64,000 nt of DNA, taken from assembly GCF_000973625.1 (NCBI RefSeq), contig NZ_CP007501.1:992001-1056000 (forward strand), written 5' to 3'. Numbering within the stretch: position 1 is the stretch's first letter; every line of letters begins with the position of its first letter. This document shows, piece after piece, positions 49,996 to 59,682 of this stretch. Position numbers and translations under genes: made by a program. The DNA is from Polynucleobacter duraquae (GTDB lineage Bacteria > Pseudomonadota > Gammaproteobacteria > Burkholderiales > Burkholderiaceae). The notes beneath the pieces were generated by a model. That model saw nothing but the letters and a program-made list of their open reading frames with translations, was not told the DNA's origin and searched no databases.

Positions 49996-51003
49996 ATGAC
50001 GATCAGCACAGAAAACGCCACAATGCCTGCCTCCAGCCTAAACCATGGATTTCCCCCTCTGGCCCATTGGGGCTTGATCTTGGTTGAGGGGCCTGATGCC
50101 GCACCCCTTTTACAAAGCCAATTAAGCAACTCCGTGCTTAGCCTCAAGCGCACTATGCCCGGTGATATTGCCTATGGTTCAGATTCGGTTCGATTAGTTG
50201 GCTATTGCAGCCCCAAAGGACGCCTTCTCTCTAGTGCTTGGCTTGGCTTGTTTCCAGAATCGGTTGATTCGGACGACCGTTTTGCCCTTTTTGTTTCCAA
50301 AGATATTGCAGCGAGCACTGCAAAACGATTATCAATGTACGTATTACGCTCAAAAGTAAAAGTAGTCGACGCCTCAGATGACTGGGAAGTTTTTGGTGCT
50401 TATCAAAACGAGGATGCTAGTCAATCAACCAATCCACCTCAAGACTCTCTCGCCTTGCGCATGCCTGATGTGCTGGTTCAAGGCCAATCTTTTCAGCGCA
50501 CTCTGATTGCTCAGAAAAAGGTGAGGCCAACACCTTCATCAATAGATCAGGCCTCACTAGATCAGTGGAATTCTTTAGAAGTATTGAGCGCCATTCCCAG
50601 AATTGTCTTGGCAACTCAGGAACAATTTGTTCCGCAGATGATTAACTTTGAATCCGTTGCTGGCGTGGATTTCAAAAAAGGTTGTTATCCGGGTCAAGAA
50701 ATTGTTGCTCGAAGCCAATACCGTGGTGCAGTAAAACGTAGGCTCCAACTCGCGCATATCGATACCAGCTTAACTGCATTGGAACTGGCTAAACCCGGCG
50801 TGGAATTATTCCAAGAAAGTGATGCTAGCCAGCCATGTGGCATGGTGGTGCTGGCTGCTCCCAATGCAACAAATTCTGCACGCATCGATCTTCAAATTGA
50901 ATGTAAGCTGGATGCCCTTGAAATTGGAGCAATCCATCTTGGTGCAAATGATGGGCCGGTCTTAATACCAGATTCTCTCCCCTACCCCTTATTAGAAATT
51001 TAA
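49996..51003 (+). CDS. ygfZ: Folate-binding YgfZ/GcvT-like protein
   Basis: A 335-residue protein of the YgfZ/IBA57 family, which helps assemble or repair Fe-S clusters in radical-SAM enzymes, probably via tetrahydrofolate. The family motif KGCYPGQEIVAR is present with its conserved Cys. The N-terminal GcvT-like fold carries LVEGPDAAPLLQSQLSN. An in-frame ATG at 50023 is an alternative start. It is divergent from mltG; rimO and mnmH in this window are cluster- or tRNA/ribosome-linked functions in the same cell. Confidence 0.9.
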   Translation: MTISTENATMPASSLNHGFPPLAHWGLILVEGPDAAPLLQSQLSNSVLSLKRTMPGDIAYGSDSVRLVGYCSPKGRLLSSAWLGLFPESVDSDDRFALFVSKDIAASTAKRLSMYVLRSKVKVVDASDDWEVFGAYQNEDASQSTNPPQDSLALRMPDVLVQGQSFQRTLIAQKKVRPTPSSIDQASLDQWNSLEVLSAIPRIVLATQEQFVPQMINFESVAGVDFKKGCYPGQEIVARSQYRGAVKRRLQLAHIDTSLTALELAKPGVELFQESDASQPCGMVVLAAPNATNSARIDLQIECKLDALEIGAIHLGANDGPVLIPDSLPYPLLEI

Positions 51004-51030
51004 TCTCATTCCGATTCCACTCATATTGCT

Positions 51031-51888
51031 ATGTGCTTAATTCTCTTTGCCTGGAAATCTCATCCAGACTATCCTTTGGTAGTTGCGGCAAACCGGGATG
51101 AATTTTATGAGCGCGATACTGATCCTATGGGATGGTGGTCTGAGCACCCTCATGTATTAGCTGGTAAGGACCGAGCGGATGTATTGGGCAGCCCGGGAAC
51201 TTGGTTGGGCTTCACCAAGACGGGGCGTTTTGCTGCGTTAACTAATGTCAGAGCGCCCAGTGAAAAAAATCCTGATGCGAGAACTCGTGGTGAACTCAGC
51301 CTGCACTATCTTACGGGTCAGCATAAGCCTCAGGCTTACATCCAAGAGAATGCAAAACGGTTTGAGCTATACAACGGATTTAATCTACTGATGGCTGATC
51401 TGAGCGATCCAGAGAATGCAGAAATGCATTGGGTAAGTAATCGCCTCATGATGGGTCAAAGTATCCGCCCCAGAAAAGTTTTTCCTGAGCAAGCACTAAG
51501 CCCTGGAGTCTATGGCCTATCAAATGCAATGCTCGATACACCATGGCCCAAAGTAAATCACCGGGTAGCGGCGTTCGCTCAAACCTTGGCAATGGACAGT
51601 GGACAACTCAAAAATGCAGATCACTACCTGCGCTTATTGGCAGATACTCATGAAGCAAGCCCACAAGAGCTTCCGAATACCGGCGTTAGTCCAGATTGGG
51701 AAAAAGCTTTATCTGCTGCGTTTATTAAGACTCCAAGCTATGGAACGCGTTCGAGCACTATTTTGCGTGTTCGCAAAGATGGTCAGTTTGAGATGGTGGA
51801 AAGACGATTTGATGCCAATGGCACTGTAGGTCACGATGTTGTTACCGGTGCGCTTACTGCTGCACCGGGATCCAACCTTTCGGTATAG
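51031..51888 (+). CDS. NRDE-family (TANGO2-like) protein
   Basis: A 285-residue member of the NRDE family, named after the motif near its N-terminus (VVAANRDEFYERDT). Cys2 right after the start Met could act as an N-terminal nucleophile, as in related Ntn hydrolases. Other blocks: WWSEHPHVLAGKD and GLSNAMLDTPWPKV. Bacterial function is not established; eukaryotic homologues are linked to heme or lipid handling. It follows ygfZ after 27 bases. Confidence 0.85.
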   Translation: MCLILFAWKSHPDYPLVVAANRDEFYERDTDPMGWWSEHPHVLAGKDRADVLGSPGTWLGFTKTGRFAALTNVRAPSEKNPDARTRGELSLHYLTGQHKPQAYIQENAKRFELYNGFNLLMADLSDPENAEMHWVSNRLMMGQSIRPRKVFPEQALSPGVYGLSNAMLDTPWPKVNHRVAAFAQTLAMDSGQLKNADHYLRLLADTHEASPQELPNTGVSPDWEKALSAAFIKTPSYGTRSSTILRVRKDGQFEMVERRFDANGTVGHDVVTGALTAAPGSNLSV

Positions 51889-51906
51889 ACGACTAATCAG
51901 CGTAAA

Positions 51907-52392
51907 TTATTTTTGCTGACGGGAGTCCTCATTGATGACTCGTTCGCCATCCGCATTTTTACTTGCCAGTCGCTTGATAAACTGAAACGTCCCGGTTGAC
52001 ATGCAGCAGATCTCGCCCTGATCGTTGTAGAGTTTGGCCTCGCAAAAAGCCATCGTGGCTGTGCGGCGTACGGTATCCGCTTTTACACGCAAGATGCCAT
52101 TAGCAGCCTGCATGAAGTTATTTTTCATCTCCACGGTCACAACACTACGATCACCAGGATCACTTGAGCGTGCAGCAACGGCCATGGCAACATCCATCAG
52201 TGTGAGCAAAACGCCACCATGAGCCACATCCCAAGTATTGGTATGCTCTGGCTTGAGGGCTAGGAGTATTTCGCCTTTACCCATTTCGGCAGTGATTAGC
52301 CGCACCCCTAGAAGCTTTAAAAAGGGAACGTTAAGCTCTTCGCCTAGGTTGGCAAGTTGAGTTTCTACATTGAGTTGTACTTTATTTGTCAT
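51907..52392 (-). CDS. PaaI-family hotdog-fold thioesterase
   Basis: A 161-residue hotdog-fold acyl-CoA thioesterase. The helix and loop HTNTWDVAHGGVLLTLMDVA carry the usual HGG motif, followed by a beta-sheet with VTVEMKNNFMQAANG. The C-terminal tail (about 20 residues) is polar and variable. Substrate is unknown. It is a single gene, divergent from selO with 55 bases between. Confidence 0.85.
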   Translation of the reverse strand: MTNKVQLNVETQLANLGEELNVPFLKLLGVRLITAEMGKGEILLALKPEHTNTWDVAHGGVLLTLMDVAMAVAARSSDPGDRSVVTVEMKNNFMQAANGILRVKADTVRRTATMAFCEAKLYNDQGEICCMSTGTFQFIKRLASKNADGERVINEDSRQQK

Positions 52393-52447
52393 AGGGTCAT
52401 TTTAGAGGCTTCTGCGACGCTTGTGAATTACCCATAGAATACAAAAT

Positions 52448-53914
52448 ATGCCTTTTACGCTCCGTGGCGACGATGTATGCCAGTTAACCCCACCTACCCC
52501 TATATCTGATCCCTACTGGGTTGCGTTTTCAGCATCCGCCGCCGAACTAATACACCTTGAACTCGGAGCCACTGGCTTACCCAAGGATCCTGATTGGCTT
52601 GAACTTTTAGCGGGAAATCAACTCAATGTCGGTGAGCTCACTTTCTCCAATCCGATTTCAACTGCCTATAGTGGTCATCAATTTGGCTCATGGGCAGGTC
52701 AATTAGGTGATGGTCGTGCCATCTTGCTGGGTGATATCAATCAGCTTGAGCTCCAACTGAAAGGGGCTGGAAAGACCCACTATTCCAGAATGGGTGATGG
52801 TAGAGCCGTCTTAAGATCATCCATACGCGAGTTCCTCTGTAGCGAAGCAATGCATGCCTTAGGCATACCGACCAGTAGAGCCCTTTCGGTAGTTGGATCA
52901 AAGCAGCGCGTAATTAGAGAAACGGTGGAGACCGCAGCAGTGTGTTCGCGCATTGCCCCAAGTTTTATTCGGATCGGCCACTTTGAACACTTTGCCTCAC
53001 TTCAGAATATTGTCCGTCTCAAAGAGCTGGCTGATTTGCTGATGAGCGAATTCTATCCAAAGTGCCTTACTGAAAAAGATCCCTATTTAAATCTATTTAA
53101 AGAAATCAGTGCCCGCAATGCCAAATTGGTTGCTCAGTGGCAATCGGTAGGATTTTGTCATGGCGTCTTAAATAGTGACAACATTAGTGCACTTGGTCTC
53201 ACGATTGACTATGGCCCATTTGGATTTCTGGATCAATTTGAAATAGATCATATTTGCAACCATAGTGATCATGGTGGCAGATACGCCTATCATCGCCAGC
53301 CACAAATCATGCATTGGAATATGGCCTGCCTTGCTAGCGCCATGCTTCCCCTGCTAGAACTAGAGCATTCAACGGAAGAATCCCAAGCTCTTTTACGTAC
53401 AGCGCTCGAAGAGTTCCCAGTGGTTTATGCAAAGGAATGGCAGCAAATATTCCGCTCTAAATTGGGCCTGCAGTTAGAGCAAGATGGTGACATTGAGCTC
53501 ATCGAGCGCCTCTTGCAGGCAAAGCATGATTCAAAAGTAGACTTCACAACGTTCTTCCGAAATCTCAGTAATGTTCGAAAAGATTTTCAGCCAATGGATA
53601 TTACTCAAAGAAATGAATTTATTGATCGTGAGAGCATTGATCAATGGTTTGCCGACTACATCCAAAGACTTCAATCTGAGGTATTGAGTGACGAAGCCAG
53701 AAAAAAAATGATGGACCAAGTCAATCCTAAATATATCCTCAGGAATCACCTTGCACAAACTGCAATTGAAAAGGCACAACAAGATGATTTTTCTGAAATC
53801 GAACAATTACAGCTCATACTCAGCAAACCTTTTGACGAGCAAGAGGCTTTTGAAGATTATGCGAAACCGCCACCCGTCGACATGCAACGTATAGAAGTCA
53901 GCTGCTCCTCATAA
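52448..53914 (+). CDS. selO: Protein adenylyltransferase SelO (YdiU)
   Basis: A pseudokinase-fold enzyme that transfers AMP to protein Ser/Thr/Tyr in redox stress response. It has 488 residues. The family blocks are GSWAGQLGDGRAILLGD, LQLKGAGKTHYSRMGDGRA, LRSSIREFLCSEAMHALGIP, and FCHGVLNSDNISALGLTID with the metal/ATP residues. Like most bacterial SelO it encodes Cys near the end (VSCSS), with no UGA. msrB follows after 17 bases, a fitting redox-repair neighbour. Confidence 0.95.
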   Translation: MPFTLRGDDVCQLTPPTPISDPYWVAFSASAAELIHLELGATGLPKDPDWLELLAGNQLNVGELTFSNPISTAYSGHQFGSWAGQLGDGRAILLGDINQLELQLKGAGKTHYSRMGDGRAVLRSSIREFLCSEAMHALGIPTSRALSVVGSKQRVIRETVETAAVCSRIAPSFIRIGHFEHFASLQNIVRLKELADLLMSEFYPKCLTEKDPYLNLFKEISARNAKLVAQWQSVGFCHGVLNSDNISALGLTIDYGPFGFLDQFEIDHICNHSDHGGRYAYHRQPQIMHWNMACLASAMLPLLELEHSTEESQALLRTALEEFPVVYAKEWQQIFRSKLGLQLEQDGDIELIERLLQAKHDSKVDFTTFFRNLSNVRKDFQPMDITQRNEFIDRESIDQWFADYIQRLQSEVLSDEARKKMMDQVNPKYILRNHLAQTAIEKAQQDDFSEIEQLQLILSKPFDEQEAFEDYAKPPPVDMQRIEVSCSS

Positions 53915-53931
53915 CCTACTACCTTTGAGCT

Positions 53932-54345
53932 ATGAACAAGAAAACAGATCAAGAATATAAAAAATCACTGAGCGATATTCAATATCGAGTAACCCGAGAG
54001 GCTGCAACAGAAAGGCCGTTTTCTGGTGAATTCTGGGATCACTGGACTGCCGGTCAATATCGCTGTATTTGCTGCGATACCCCACTATTTCAATCTTCAA
54101 GCAAGTTTGATGCTGGGTGTGGCTGGCCTAGCTATAACGCACCAGAAAATAATGAGGTCATTACTGAAATTCGGGATGTAAGCCATGGAATGATTCGCAC
54201 TGAGGTGCGCTGCACTGCATGTGATGCCCATTTAGGACATGTATTTGAAGATGGCCCACAACCTACTGGGCTGCGCTATTGCATCAATTCAGCATCCTTA
54301 GCATTTGAACCTTCTGAGAATGCCGCCCCAATTAAAGCGGAATAG
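53932..54345 (+). CDS. msrB: Peptide-methionine (R)-S-oxide reductase MsrB
   Basis: Repairs methionine-R-sulfoxide in proteins. It has 137 residues with the zinc-binding pairs CICC (in [11 protein letters not shown]) and CTAC (in [12 protein letters not shown]), the substrate motif [10 protein letters not shown], and the catalytic Cys in [12 protein letters not shown]. Start ATG 53932 is close to the selO stop and suggests co-transcription. It is cytoplasmic: no signal peptide. Confidence 0.95.
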   Translation: MNKKTDQEYKKSLSDIQYRVTREAATERPFSGEFWDHWTAGQYRCICCDTPLFQSSSKFDAGCGWPSYNAPENNEVITEIRDVSHGMIRTEVRCTACDAHLGHVFEDGPQPTGLRYCINSASLAFEPSENAAPIKAE

Positions 54346-54372
54346 CTTATAAATAGCTGGATAATCAAGCCC

Positions 54373-54921
54373 ATGAAATTTCTATTTGACCTATTCCCGA
54401 TCATCCTTTTTTTTGTCGCCTTTAAATTTGGTGATATCTACACTGCAACTATCGTAGCGATGGTGGCTACCATTAGCCAGATACTCTGGGTGTATTACCG
54501 ACATCGTAAGATTGACGCTATGCAGTGGGTCAGCCTTGTCATGATTCTGGTATTTGGCAGCCTTACCATTTTCTTGCACGATAAGACTTTTATTCAACTT
54601 AAACCCACTGCGCTTTATTGGCTATTCGCAGCCGCACTATTTATTAGCGCTCAATTTTTTCAAAAAAATTGGATTCAAGTGTTGATGGGCAAGCAAATTA
54701 CTCTGAAAGAGCCCAGATCAAAATCAGTTTGGCATCAAGTGAATGTGGCCTGGGCAATATTTTTCTTTTTTATGGGCGCCCTCAATCTCTATATTGCCTT
54801 TGAGTACTCAGAAGAAACGTGGGTCAACTTTAAGCTCTTTGGCAGCACTGGATTGCTAGTTGTATTTGTGATTCTTCAAGGGGTTTGGCTTACTCGTCAC
54901 ATGGAGCACCCTGCAGAATGA
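54373..54921 (+). CDS. yciB: Inner-membrane-spanning protein YciB (septation protein A)
   Basis: A 182-residue integral membrane protein of the YciB/IspZ family, linked to cell envelope and division. Five hydrophobic segments are visible, with the conserved start [20 protein letters not shown] and the [14 protein letters not shown] segment. The bolA gene overlaps by 4 bases (ATGA at 54918-54921), indicating coupling. Confidence 0.93.
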   Translation: MKFLFDLFPIILFFVAFKFGDIYTATIVAMVATISQILWVYYRHRKIDAMQWVSLVMILVFGSLTIFLHDKTFIQLKPTALYWLFAAALFISAQFFQKNWIQVLMGKQITLKEPRSKSVWHQVNVAWAIFFFFMGALNLYIAFEYSEETWVNFKLFGSTGLLVVFVILQGVWLTRHMEHPAE

Positions 54922-55202
54922 ATATCAACCAAGCACGAATTACCCGATTTGAATCTGATCTCAGGTCAGCATTTCAGGTAGGCCATTTACATATTGAGGA
55001 TGAAAGCCATCTTCATGCAGGTCATGCTGGTGCCGCTTCTGGCGGAGGTCACTTTAAACTGACCATCGTCGCCCCCGAATTCGAGGGAATGACTAAGGTA
55101 GCCCGTCATAGGGCGATCTATGCCGCTTTAAATAGCCACTTTCCTGATGCAATTCATGCTTTGACCATTCTGGCATATACCCCTAGTGAAAGTACCCACT
55201 AA
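54918..55202 (+). CDS. bolA: BolA-family protein
   Basis: A 94-residue BolA/IbaG-type protein that pairs with monothiol glutaredoxins in iron-sulfur handling and stress response. I chose ATG 54918; an upstream frame start at 54885 lies inside yciB. Characteristic segments are [20 protein letters not shown] and [14 protein letters not shown] (helix-turn-helix-like), with a conserved His. It is followed by the parvulin gene; the group yciB-bolA-ppiC is common in betaproteobacteria. Confidence 0.92.
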   Translation: MNINQARITRFESDLRSAFQVGHLHIEDESHLHAGHAGAASGGGHFKLTIVAPEFEGMTKVARHRAIYAALNSHFPDAIHALTILAYTPSESTH

Positions 55203-55251
55203 AGCAGATTGCTTTAAGATTCTTATTTACCAATATTTAAATCCCTCACCT

Positions 55252-56046
55252 ATGTTTAACACACGCCAAATTTTGACCATCAGCGCTATTAGTGCTGCGC
55301 TTTTCTCAACAGCCGTAATTGCCCAAAACGCAGCCATTGTTAATGGCAAGCCGATTCCGAAAGCGCAACTTGACAAATTGATTCAAAAATCAAATCAACC
55401 AGATAATCCGCAGGTGCGTGATCAGGCAAGAGAAATGCTGGTTACTCGTGAACTCATTTTGCAAGAAGCCAATAACCGTGGCATCACACAAAAAGAATCC
55501 GTACGAGACCAACTGGAGCAATCCAAGATGGGCGTGCTCATTGCTGCCGTGTTTGAGGACTTCGTTGAACGAGAAGGTGTTGCTGAGTCCGAACTAAAAG
55601 CTGCATACGAACAAGTAAAGGGGCAATACACCGGCAAGGAATACCACGTAGAGCATATCTTGGTAGAAAAAGAAGCGGATGCAAAAGCCATTACCGCTCA
55701 AATTAAGGCCGGGGGCAATTTTGCCCAAATTGCTAAAGAAAAATCAAAAGATCCTGGCTCTGCACCGAACGGTGGAGATCTGGGCTGGGTAAGCGATAAA
55801 GCGCTTGTCCCAGAATTTTCTAAAGCGATGGTGCAGCTCAAAAAAGGTCAAATTACAGACAAACCAGTCAAAACCCAGTTCGGCTGGCACATCATCAAGA
55901 TGGATGATATTCGCGATGTCAAAGCGCCAAGCATGGAAGAAATCAAAGACCAGCTTAAGCAGATGATCACAGCAGATCAAAATTGGCAAAAAGCAAAGTT
56001 CTCTGAGTTGATGCAAAAGCTTCGTGCAAAAGCCAAGATCCAATAA
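55252..56046 (+). CDS. Periplasmic parvulin-type peptidylprolyl isomerase
   Basis: A 264-residue exported PPIase. I chose ATG 55252 because the upstream extension (from 55186) overlaps bolA and lacks a signal. The signal peptide (about 1-23) ends in STAVIAQN. A SurA_N-like helical domain follows, then a parvulin domain at about residues 133-230 with EYHVEHILVEKE, NGGDLGWVSD and the conserved FGWHIIKMDD. This is a complete parvulin, unlike the PpiD-like protein at 19311. An intrinsic terminator follows. Confidence 0.93.
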   Translation: MFNTRQILTISAISAALFSTAVIAQNAAIVNGKPIPKAQLDKLIQKSNQPDNPQVRDQAREMLVTRELILQEANNRGITQKESVRDQLEQSKMGVLIAAVFEDFVEREGVAESELKAAYEQVKGQYTGKEYHVEHILVEKEADAKAITAQIKAGGNFAQIAKEKSKDPGSAPNGGDLGWVSDKALVPEFSKAMVQLKKGQITDKPVKTQFGWHIIKMDDIRDVKAPSMEEIKDQLKQMITADQNWQKAKFSELMQKLRAKAKIQ

Positions 56047-56077
56047 GTAAATTGATTTTCTAACTTACTATCTTACG

Positions 56078-56105
56078 AACCCAGGCCAACCCCCTGGGTT
56101 TTTTC
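56078..56105 (+). terminator. Intrinsic terminator after the parvulin gene
   Basis: AACCCAGG (56078-56085) and CCTGGGTT (56093-56100) form a perfect 8-bp stem with a 7-base loop, followed directly by a T run. Confidence 0.92.
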
Positions 56106-56145
56106 TTGGCTAACGAGAAACCCAAATTAGCTTTATATTGATAGG

Positions 56146-56532
56146 ATGATGATTCTCCACACTATGCTCAGGGTCGGCAATATGACTCGTTCGATCGATT
56201 TCTATACCAAAGTTTTAGGAATGAACCTGCTCCGTAGCACGGAGAGGCCAGAGCAAAAATATTCTCTTGCGTTTGTAGGTTTCGGCAAAGGGAATGTAGA
56301 TGGTCAATCTGAGATTGAGCTCACTTACAACCATGGTGTTGAGAGTTACCAGCTTGGTGACGCCTACGGACATATTGCGATTGGTGTTGCTGACGCCTAT
56401 ACCGCTTGTGAAAAAATTAAAGCTGCTGGCGGGAATGTAACGCGTGAGGCTGGTCCAGTCATGGGTGGTGATACCGTCATCGCCTTCGTCACAGACCCTG
56501 ACGGCTACAAAATTGAATTAATTCAACGCTAG
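56146..56532 (+). CDS. gloA: Lactoylglutathione lyase GloA (glyoxalase I)
   Basis: Converts the methylglyoxal-glutathione hemithioacetal to S-lactoylglutathione. It has 128 residues. Metal ligands and signatures: [17 protein letters not shown] at the N-terminus (His), [12 protein letters not shown] (Glu), [10 protein letters not shown] (His) and [12 protein letters not shown] (Glu). It has its own leader after the terminator. The start ATG 56146 is followed by a second ATG at 56149, equally possible. Confidence 0.95.
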   Translation: MMILHTMLRVGNMTRSIDFYTKVLGMNLLRSTERPEQKYSLAFVGFGKGNVDGQSEIELTYNHGVESYQLGDAYGHIAIGVADAYTACEKIKAAGGNVTREAGPVMGGDTVIAFVTDPDGYKIELIQR

Positions 56533-56549
56533 TATTTCTTTTAAGCTAG

Positions 56550-57722
56550 TTGAAGCAAAGCGCCCTCCAACTCCGAGTTATTGATAGTCTTTCGCAAATT
56601 GCTGAGGATGATTGGAATGCCCTGTTATCCCCGGAAGCAGGCCCATTTCTAAAGTATGCGTTTCTCAATACATTAGAAGTAAGCGGATGTGTAGGTGGCA
56701 ATACTGGATGGCAAGTTGCGCACTTACTTGTTGAGGACTCTGATTCAAGACTGCTAGGTGCCATACCACTCTATCTAAAGCAACACTCCTATGGAGAGTT
56801 TGTTTTTGACTGGGCATGGGCTCAAGCCTATGAGCAAAACGGTATGTCTTACTATCCCAAAGCACTGTCTGCCATCCCATTTACTCCAGTACGCGGGCCC
56901 AGACTACTCGTAGCACAATCATCTGATAAGAGCGCAGTACAACAGACTTTAGTTTCTGGATTAAAAACACTGGTTAGTCAAAACGCACTCTCTTCTGCCC
57001 ACGTCCTCTTTCCCGAGAGTAGTGAATTATTAGAGCTAGAGAAACAAGGATTTATGTTGCGTAACTCGGTACAGTTTCATTGGCAGAATACGGGTTACCA
57101 AGATTTTGAACAGTTTCTTGCAGACCTCACAATGAAACGTCGAAAAAATATTCGGCGGGAGCGTGCATCTGTAGCCATGCATAAAATAAGCTATCGACAT
57201 ATTTCGGGAGCGCAAGCCAGTAAAGAAGATTGGGCATTCTTTTATCGCTGCTATGAAAATACGTATATCGAGCATCGTTCATCCCCCTATTTAACGGAAG
57301 AATGTATTCAAACTCTTGGAAGAGATATGCCTGAGAATTTCCATCTCATCATTGCCATTCAGGATGAGAGGCCAATTGCCTCATCGTTGCTGGTAGTCGA
57401 TCGCCCAAATTCAAAAGCATACGGGCGTTATTGGGGTGCAGTCGAGCATATCCCCTGCTTACATTTTGAATTGGCTTATTACCAAGCAATTGAGTATTGC
57501 ATTCAGGAAGGCATTAGGATATTTGAAGGTGGCGCTCAAGGCGAACATAAGATGGCTAGAGGTTTCTTACCAACCACCCTGCAATCTGCGCATTGGATAG
57601 CAGATGCCGGTTTTTCCAATGCAGTGAAGCGTTTTTTAGAGCGTGAAAGTGAAGGCATGGCAGCTTATGTTGATGAGCTCGAGCAACGCATTCCTTTGAA
57701 ATCGTCTAAAGTACAGCCATGA
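56550..57722 (+). CDS. GNAT-fold protein of the DUF482/peptidogalycan biosynthesis-type family
   Basis: A 390-residue protein with a GNAT-like acyltransferase fold, similar to the DUF482/FemAB-type family. It begins with TTG at 56550; no ATG precedes it in frame. Motifs visible: LGAIPLYLKQHSYGEFVFDW, MTMKRRKNIRRERASV-like basic stretch near residue 195, and EGGAQGEHKMARGFLP near the C-terminus. Substrate is unknown. It overlaps the next small gene by four bases. Confidence 0.8.
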   Translation: MKQSALQLRVIDSLSQIAEDDWNALLSPEAGPFLKYAFLNTLEVSGCVGGNTGWQVAHLLVEDSDSRLLGAIPLYLKQHSYGEFVFDWAWAQAYEQNGMSYYPKALSAIPFTPVRGPRLLVAQSSDKSAVQQTLVSGLKTLVSQNALSSAHVLFPESSELLELEKQGFMLRNSVQFHWQNTGYQDFEQFLADLTMKRRKNIRRERASVAMHKISYRHISGAQASKEDWAFFYRCYENTYIEHRSSPYLTEECIQTLGRDMPENFHLIIAIQDERPIASSLLVVDRPNSKAYGRYWGAVEHIPCLHFELAYYQAIEYCIQEGIRIFEGGAQGEHKMARGFLPTTLQSAHWIADAGFSNAVKRFLERESEGMAAYVDELEQRIPLKSSKVQP

Positions 57723-57967
57723 CCGAATCAAATAATAATCCACCAGAACAAGCTGGAGCGAATTCTTTAGCTGTTGGTGATGATAGCTCTGACTCGCCTT
57801 GTATTGGAGTCTGCACCACGCTTTACGATGATGTCTGCCAAGGCTGTGGTCGTACCCTAGGCGAGGTCAGTAATTGGGTCTTCTTGAGTCAGGAAGAAAA
57901 GGATTCCGTCTGGAAACGCATTCGTGCAGAGGGCACTGCGATGCGCTTCCAACGTCAGGCCAAGTAA
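57719..57967 (+). CDS. DUF1289 small zinc-ribbon-like protein
   Basis: An 82-residue protein of the DUF1289 family. The Cys pattern is SPCIGVCTTLYDDVCQGCGR (CxxxC and CxxC), consistent with metal binding. The ATGA overlap with the GNAT gene shows they share an mRNA. Function is not known for the family. Confidence 0.85.
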   Translation: MTESNNNPPEQAGANSLAVGDDSSDSPCIGVCTTLYDDVCQGCGRTLGEVSNWVFLSQEEKDSVWKRIRAEGTAMRFQRQAK

Positions 57968-57972
57968 GCAAT

Positions 57973-59640
57973 TTAGCCAGCTAAAGCTTGGCTCCGTAAA
58001 TACTCTTCGTAGGTTCCTGAGTAGTCAGCAATCGTTCCATCCATCTTCACTTCAAGGATGCGATTAGCTAGTGCTGAAACAAACTCACGATCATGAGATA
58101 CGAAAATGAGGGTACCTTCGTATTTCTCAAGAGCAATTTGCAGGCTCTCAATCGATTCCATATCCATGTGATTAGTCGGCTCGTCCATGGCAAGTACATT
58201 GTGCTTTTGTAGCATCAACTTACCCCAAATCATGCGACCCTTTTCGCCACCTGACAGTACTTTGACAGACTTACCGATGTCATCGCCAGAAAACAAGAGG
58301 CGACCTAAGGTGCCACGAATGACCTGATCGTCGTCACCAGTATTGCGCCATTCATTCATCCAATCCATGAGCAATTCGTCTTTTGCGAACATCTCAGTAT
58401 TGTCCTGAGGCATGACGCCAACATTAGCATTCTCCGCCCACTTCACATCACCACTATCTGCTGAAATCCCGCTAAAGCGTTTGCTGAGAATAGTCTTTAG
58501 CAGCGTTGTCTTGCCAGCGCCATTCTGACCAATGATGGCAATCTTTTCACCAGCGCGGATGCCGATCTTAAAGTTCTTAAAAATTGGGCGGTCATATGCC
58601 TTGGAGAGCGCATTACACTCAACTGCCATATTGTGTAACTTCTTCTCAGATTCAAAACGAATAAATGGGTTCTGACGCGAAGAAGGTTTGATTTCAACAA
58701 TTTCAATTTTCTCTAATTGTTTTTGACGAGAAGTGGCCTGACGCGCCTTCGATGCATTTGCAGAGAATCGGGCTACGAAAGCCGCTAATTCAGCAATCTT
58801 TTCCTTAGCTTTATCGTTGGAGCTCAGCTGTTGTGCACGAGCCTGAACAGAAGCCAACATGTAGGAGTCATAGTTACCTGGATAAACTTTCAGAGTACCG
58901 AAGTCCATATCCGCCATATGCGTGCACACCTCATTGAGGAAGTGACGATCATGCGAAATGATGACAATCGTGCTTTTAATTTGGTTCAGAATATCTTCAA
59001 GCCAATGAATAGAGTGAATATCCAAGTTATTGGTTGGCTCATCCAGTAGCAATACATCTGGATCAGAGAACAAGGCTTGCGCCAACAATACGCGCAATTT
59101 CCAACCCGGAGCCACGGCACTCATTGGCCCATTGTGTTGCTCAATCGGAATACCGATTCCCAATAACAACTCCCCTGCCTTAGCTTCCGCCGTGTAACCA
59201 CCATACTCTGCATAACTGCCCTCGAGTTCAGCGGCCTTCATATAATCTTCGTCAGTGGCATCGGGATTTGCATAGATCGCATCACGCTCTGCAGCTGCTT
59301 TCCACATCTCTTCGTGGCCCATCATCACCACGTCGAGTACGCGCTGATCTTCGTAAGCGAATTGGTCTTGGCGCAACTTACCCAAACGAATACCAGGATC
59401 GAGGCTCACGTTTCCGCTGGTTGGCTCTAGCTCTCCACCCAAAATTTTCATGAAAGTGGATTTACCGCAACCGTTGGCGCCAATAAGGCCATAGCGATTA
59501 CCGCCGCCAAACTTAACGGAGATGTTTTCAAATAGGGGTTTTGCCCCAAACTGCATGGTGATATTAGATGCGGACAGCACGGATGTATTTTTACTTTCTG
59601 ATAGGTCAATTCGAGGATGCGGATGCAGGTTCTGCATCAA
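57973..59640 (-). CDS. ABC-F family ATPase (YbiT-like)
   Basis: A soluble 555-residue ATPase with two ABC modules and no membrane part, of the ABC-F class that acts on ribosomes. Walker A sites: GANGCGKST near residue 58 and GQNGAGKTT near residue 370. The second module has the signature LSGGEKGRM, while the first has a degenerate one. A GTG at 59580 is an alternative start that gives the usual YbiT N-terminus ([15 protein letters not shown]). It is the first gene of the minus-strand block ending the window. Confidence 0.9.
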   Translation of the reverse strand: MMQNLHPHPRIDLSESKNTSVLSASNITMQFGAKPLFENISVKFGGGNRYGLIGANGCGKSTFMKILGGELEPTSGNVSLDPGIRLGKLRQDQFAYEDQRVLDVVMMGHEEMWKAAAERDAIYANPDATDEDYMKAAELEGSYAEYGGYTAEAKAGELLLGIGIPIEQHNGPMSAVAPGWKLRVLLAQALFSDPDVLLLDEPTNNLDIHSIHWLEDILNQIKSTIVIISHDRHFLNEVCTHMADMDFGTLKVYPGNYDSYMLASVQARAQQLSSNDKAKEKIAELAAFVARFSANASKARQATSRQKQLEKIEIVEIKPSSRQNPFIRFESEKKLHNMAVECNALSKAYDRPIFKNFKIGIRAGEKIAIIGQNGAGKTTLLKTILSKRFSGISADSGDVKWAENANVGVMPQDNTEMFAKDELLMDWMNEWRNTGDDDQVIRGTLGRLLFSGDDIGKSVKVLSGGEKGRMIWGKLMLQKHNVLAMDEPTNHMDMESIESLQIALEKYEGTLIFVSHDREFVSALANRILEVKMDGTIADYSGTYEEYLRSQALAG

Positions 59641-59682
59641 AGAGCATTATTTTAACGGCTTGCGGCTAAAAAATTCCGTAAA

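Noticed and set aside
49947..49999. Upstream ATGs of mltG at 49976 and 49997, the latter overlapping the ygfZ start codon on the other strand
   Set aside because: An attractive shared-start arrangement, but neither ATG has a RBS and ATG 49946 gives the usual length and anchor, so I did not claim it.
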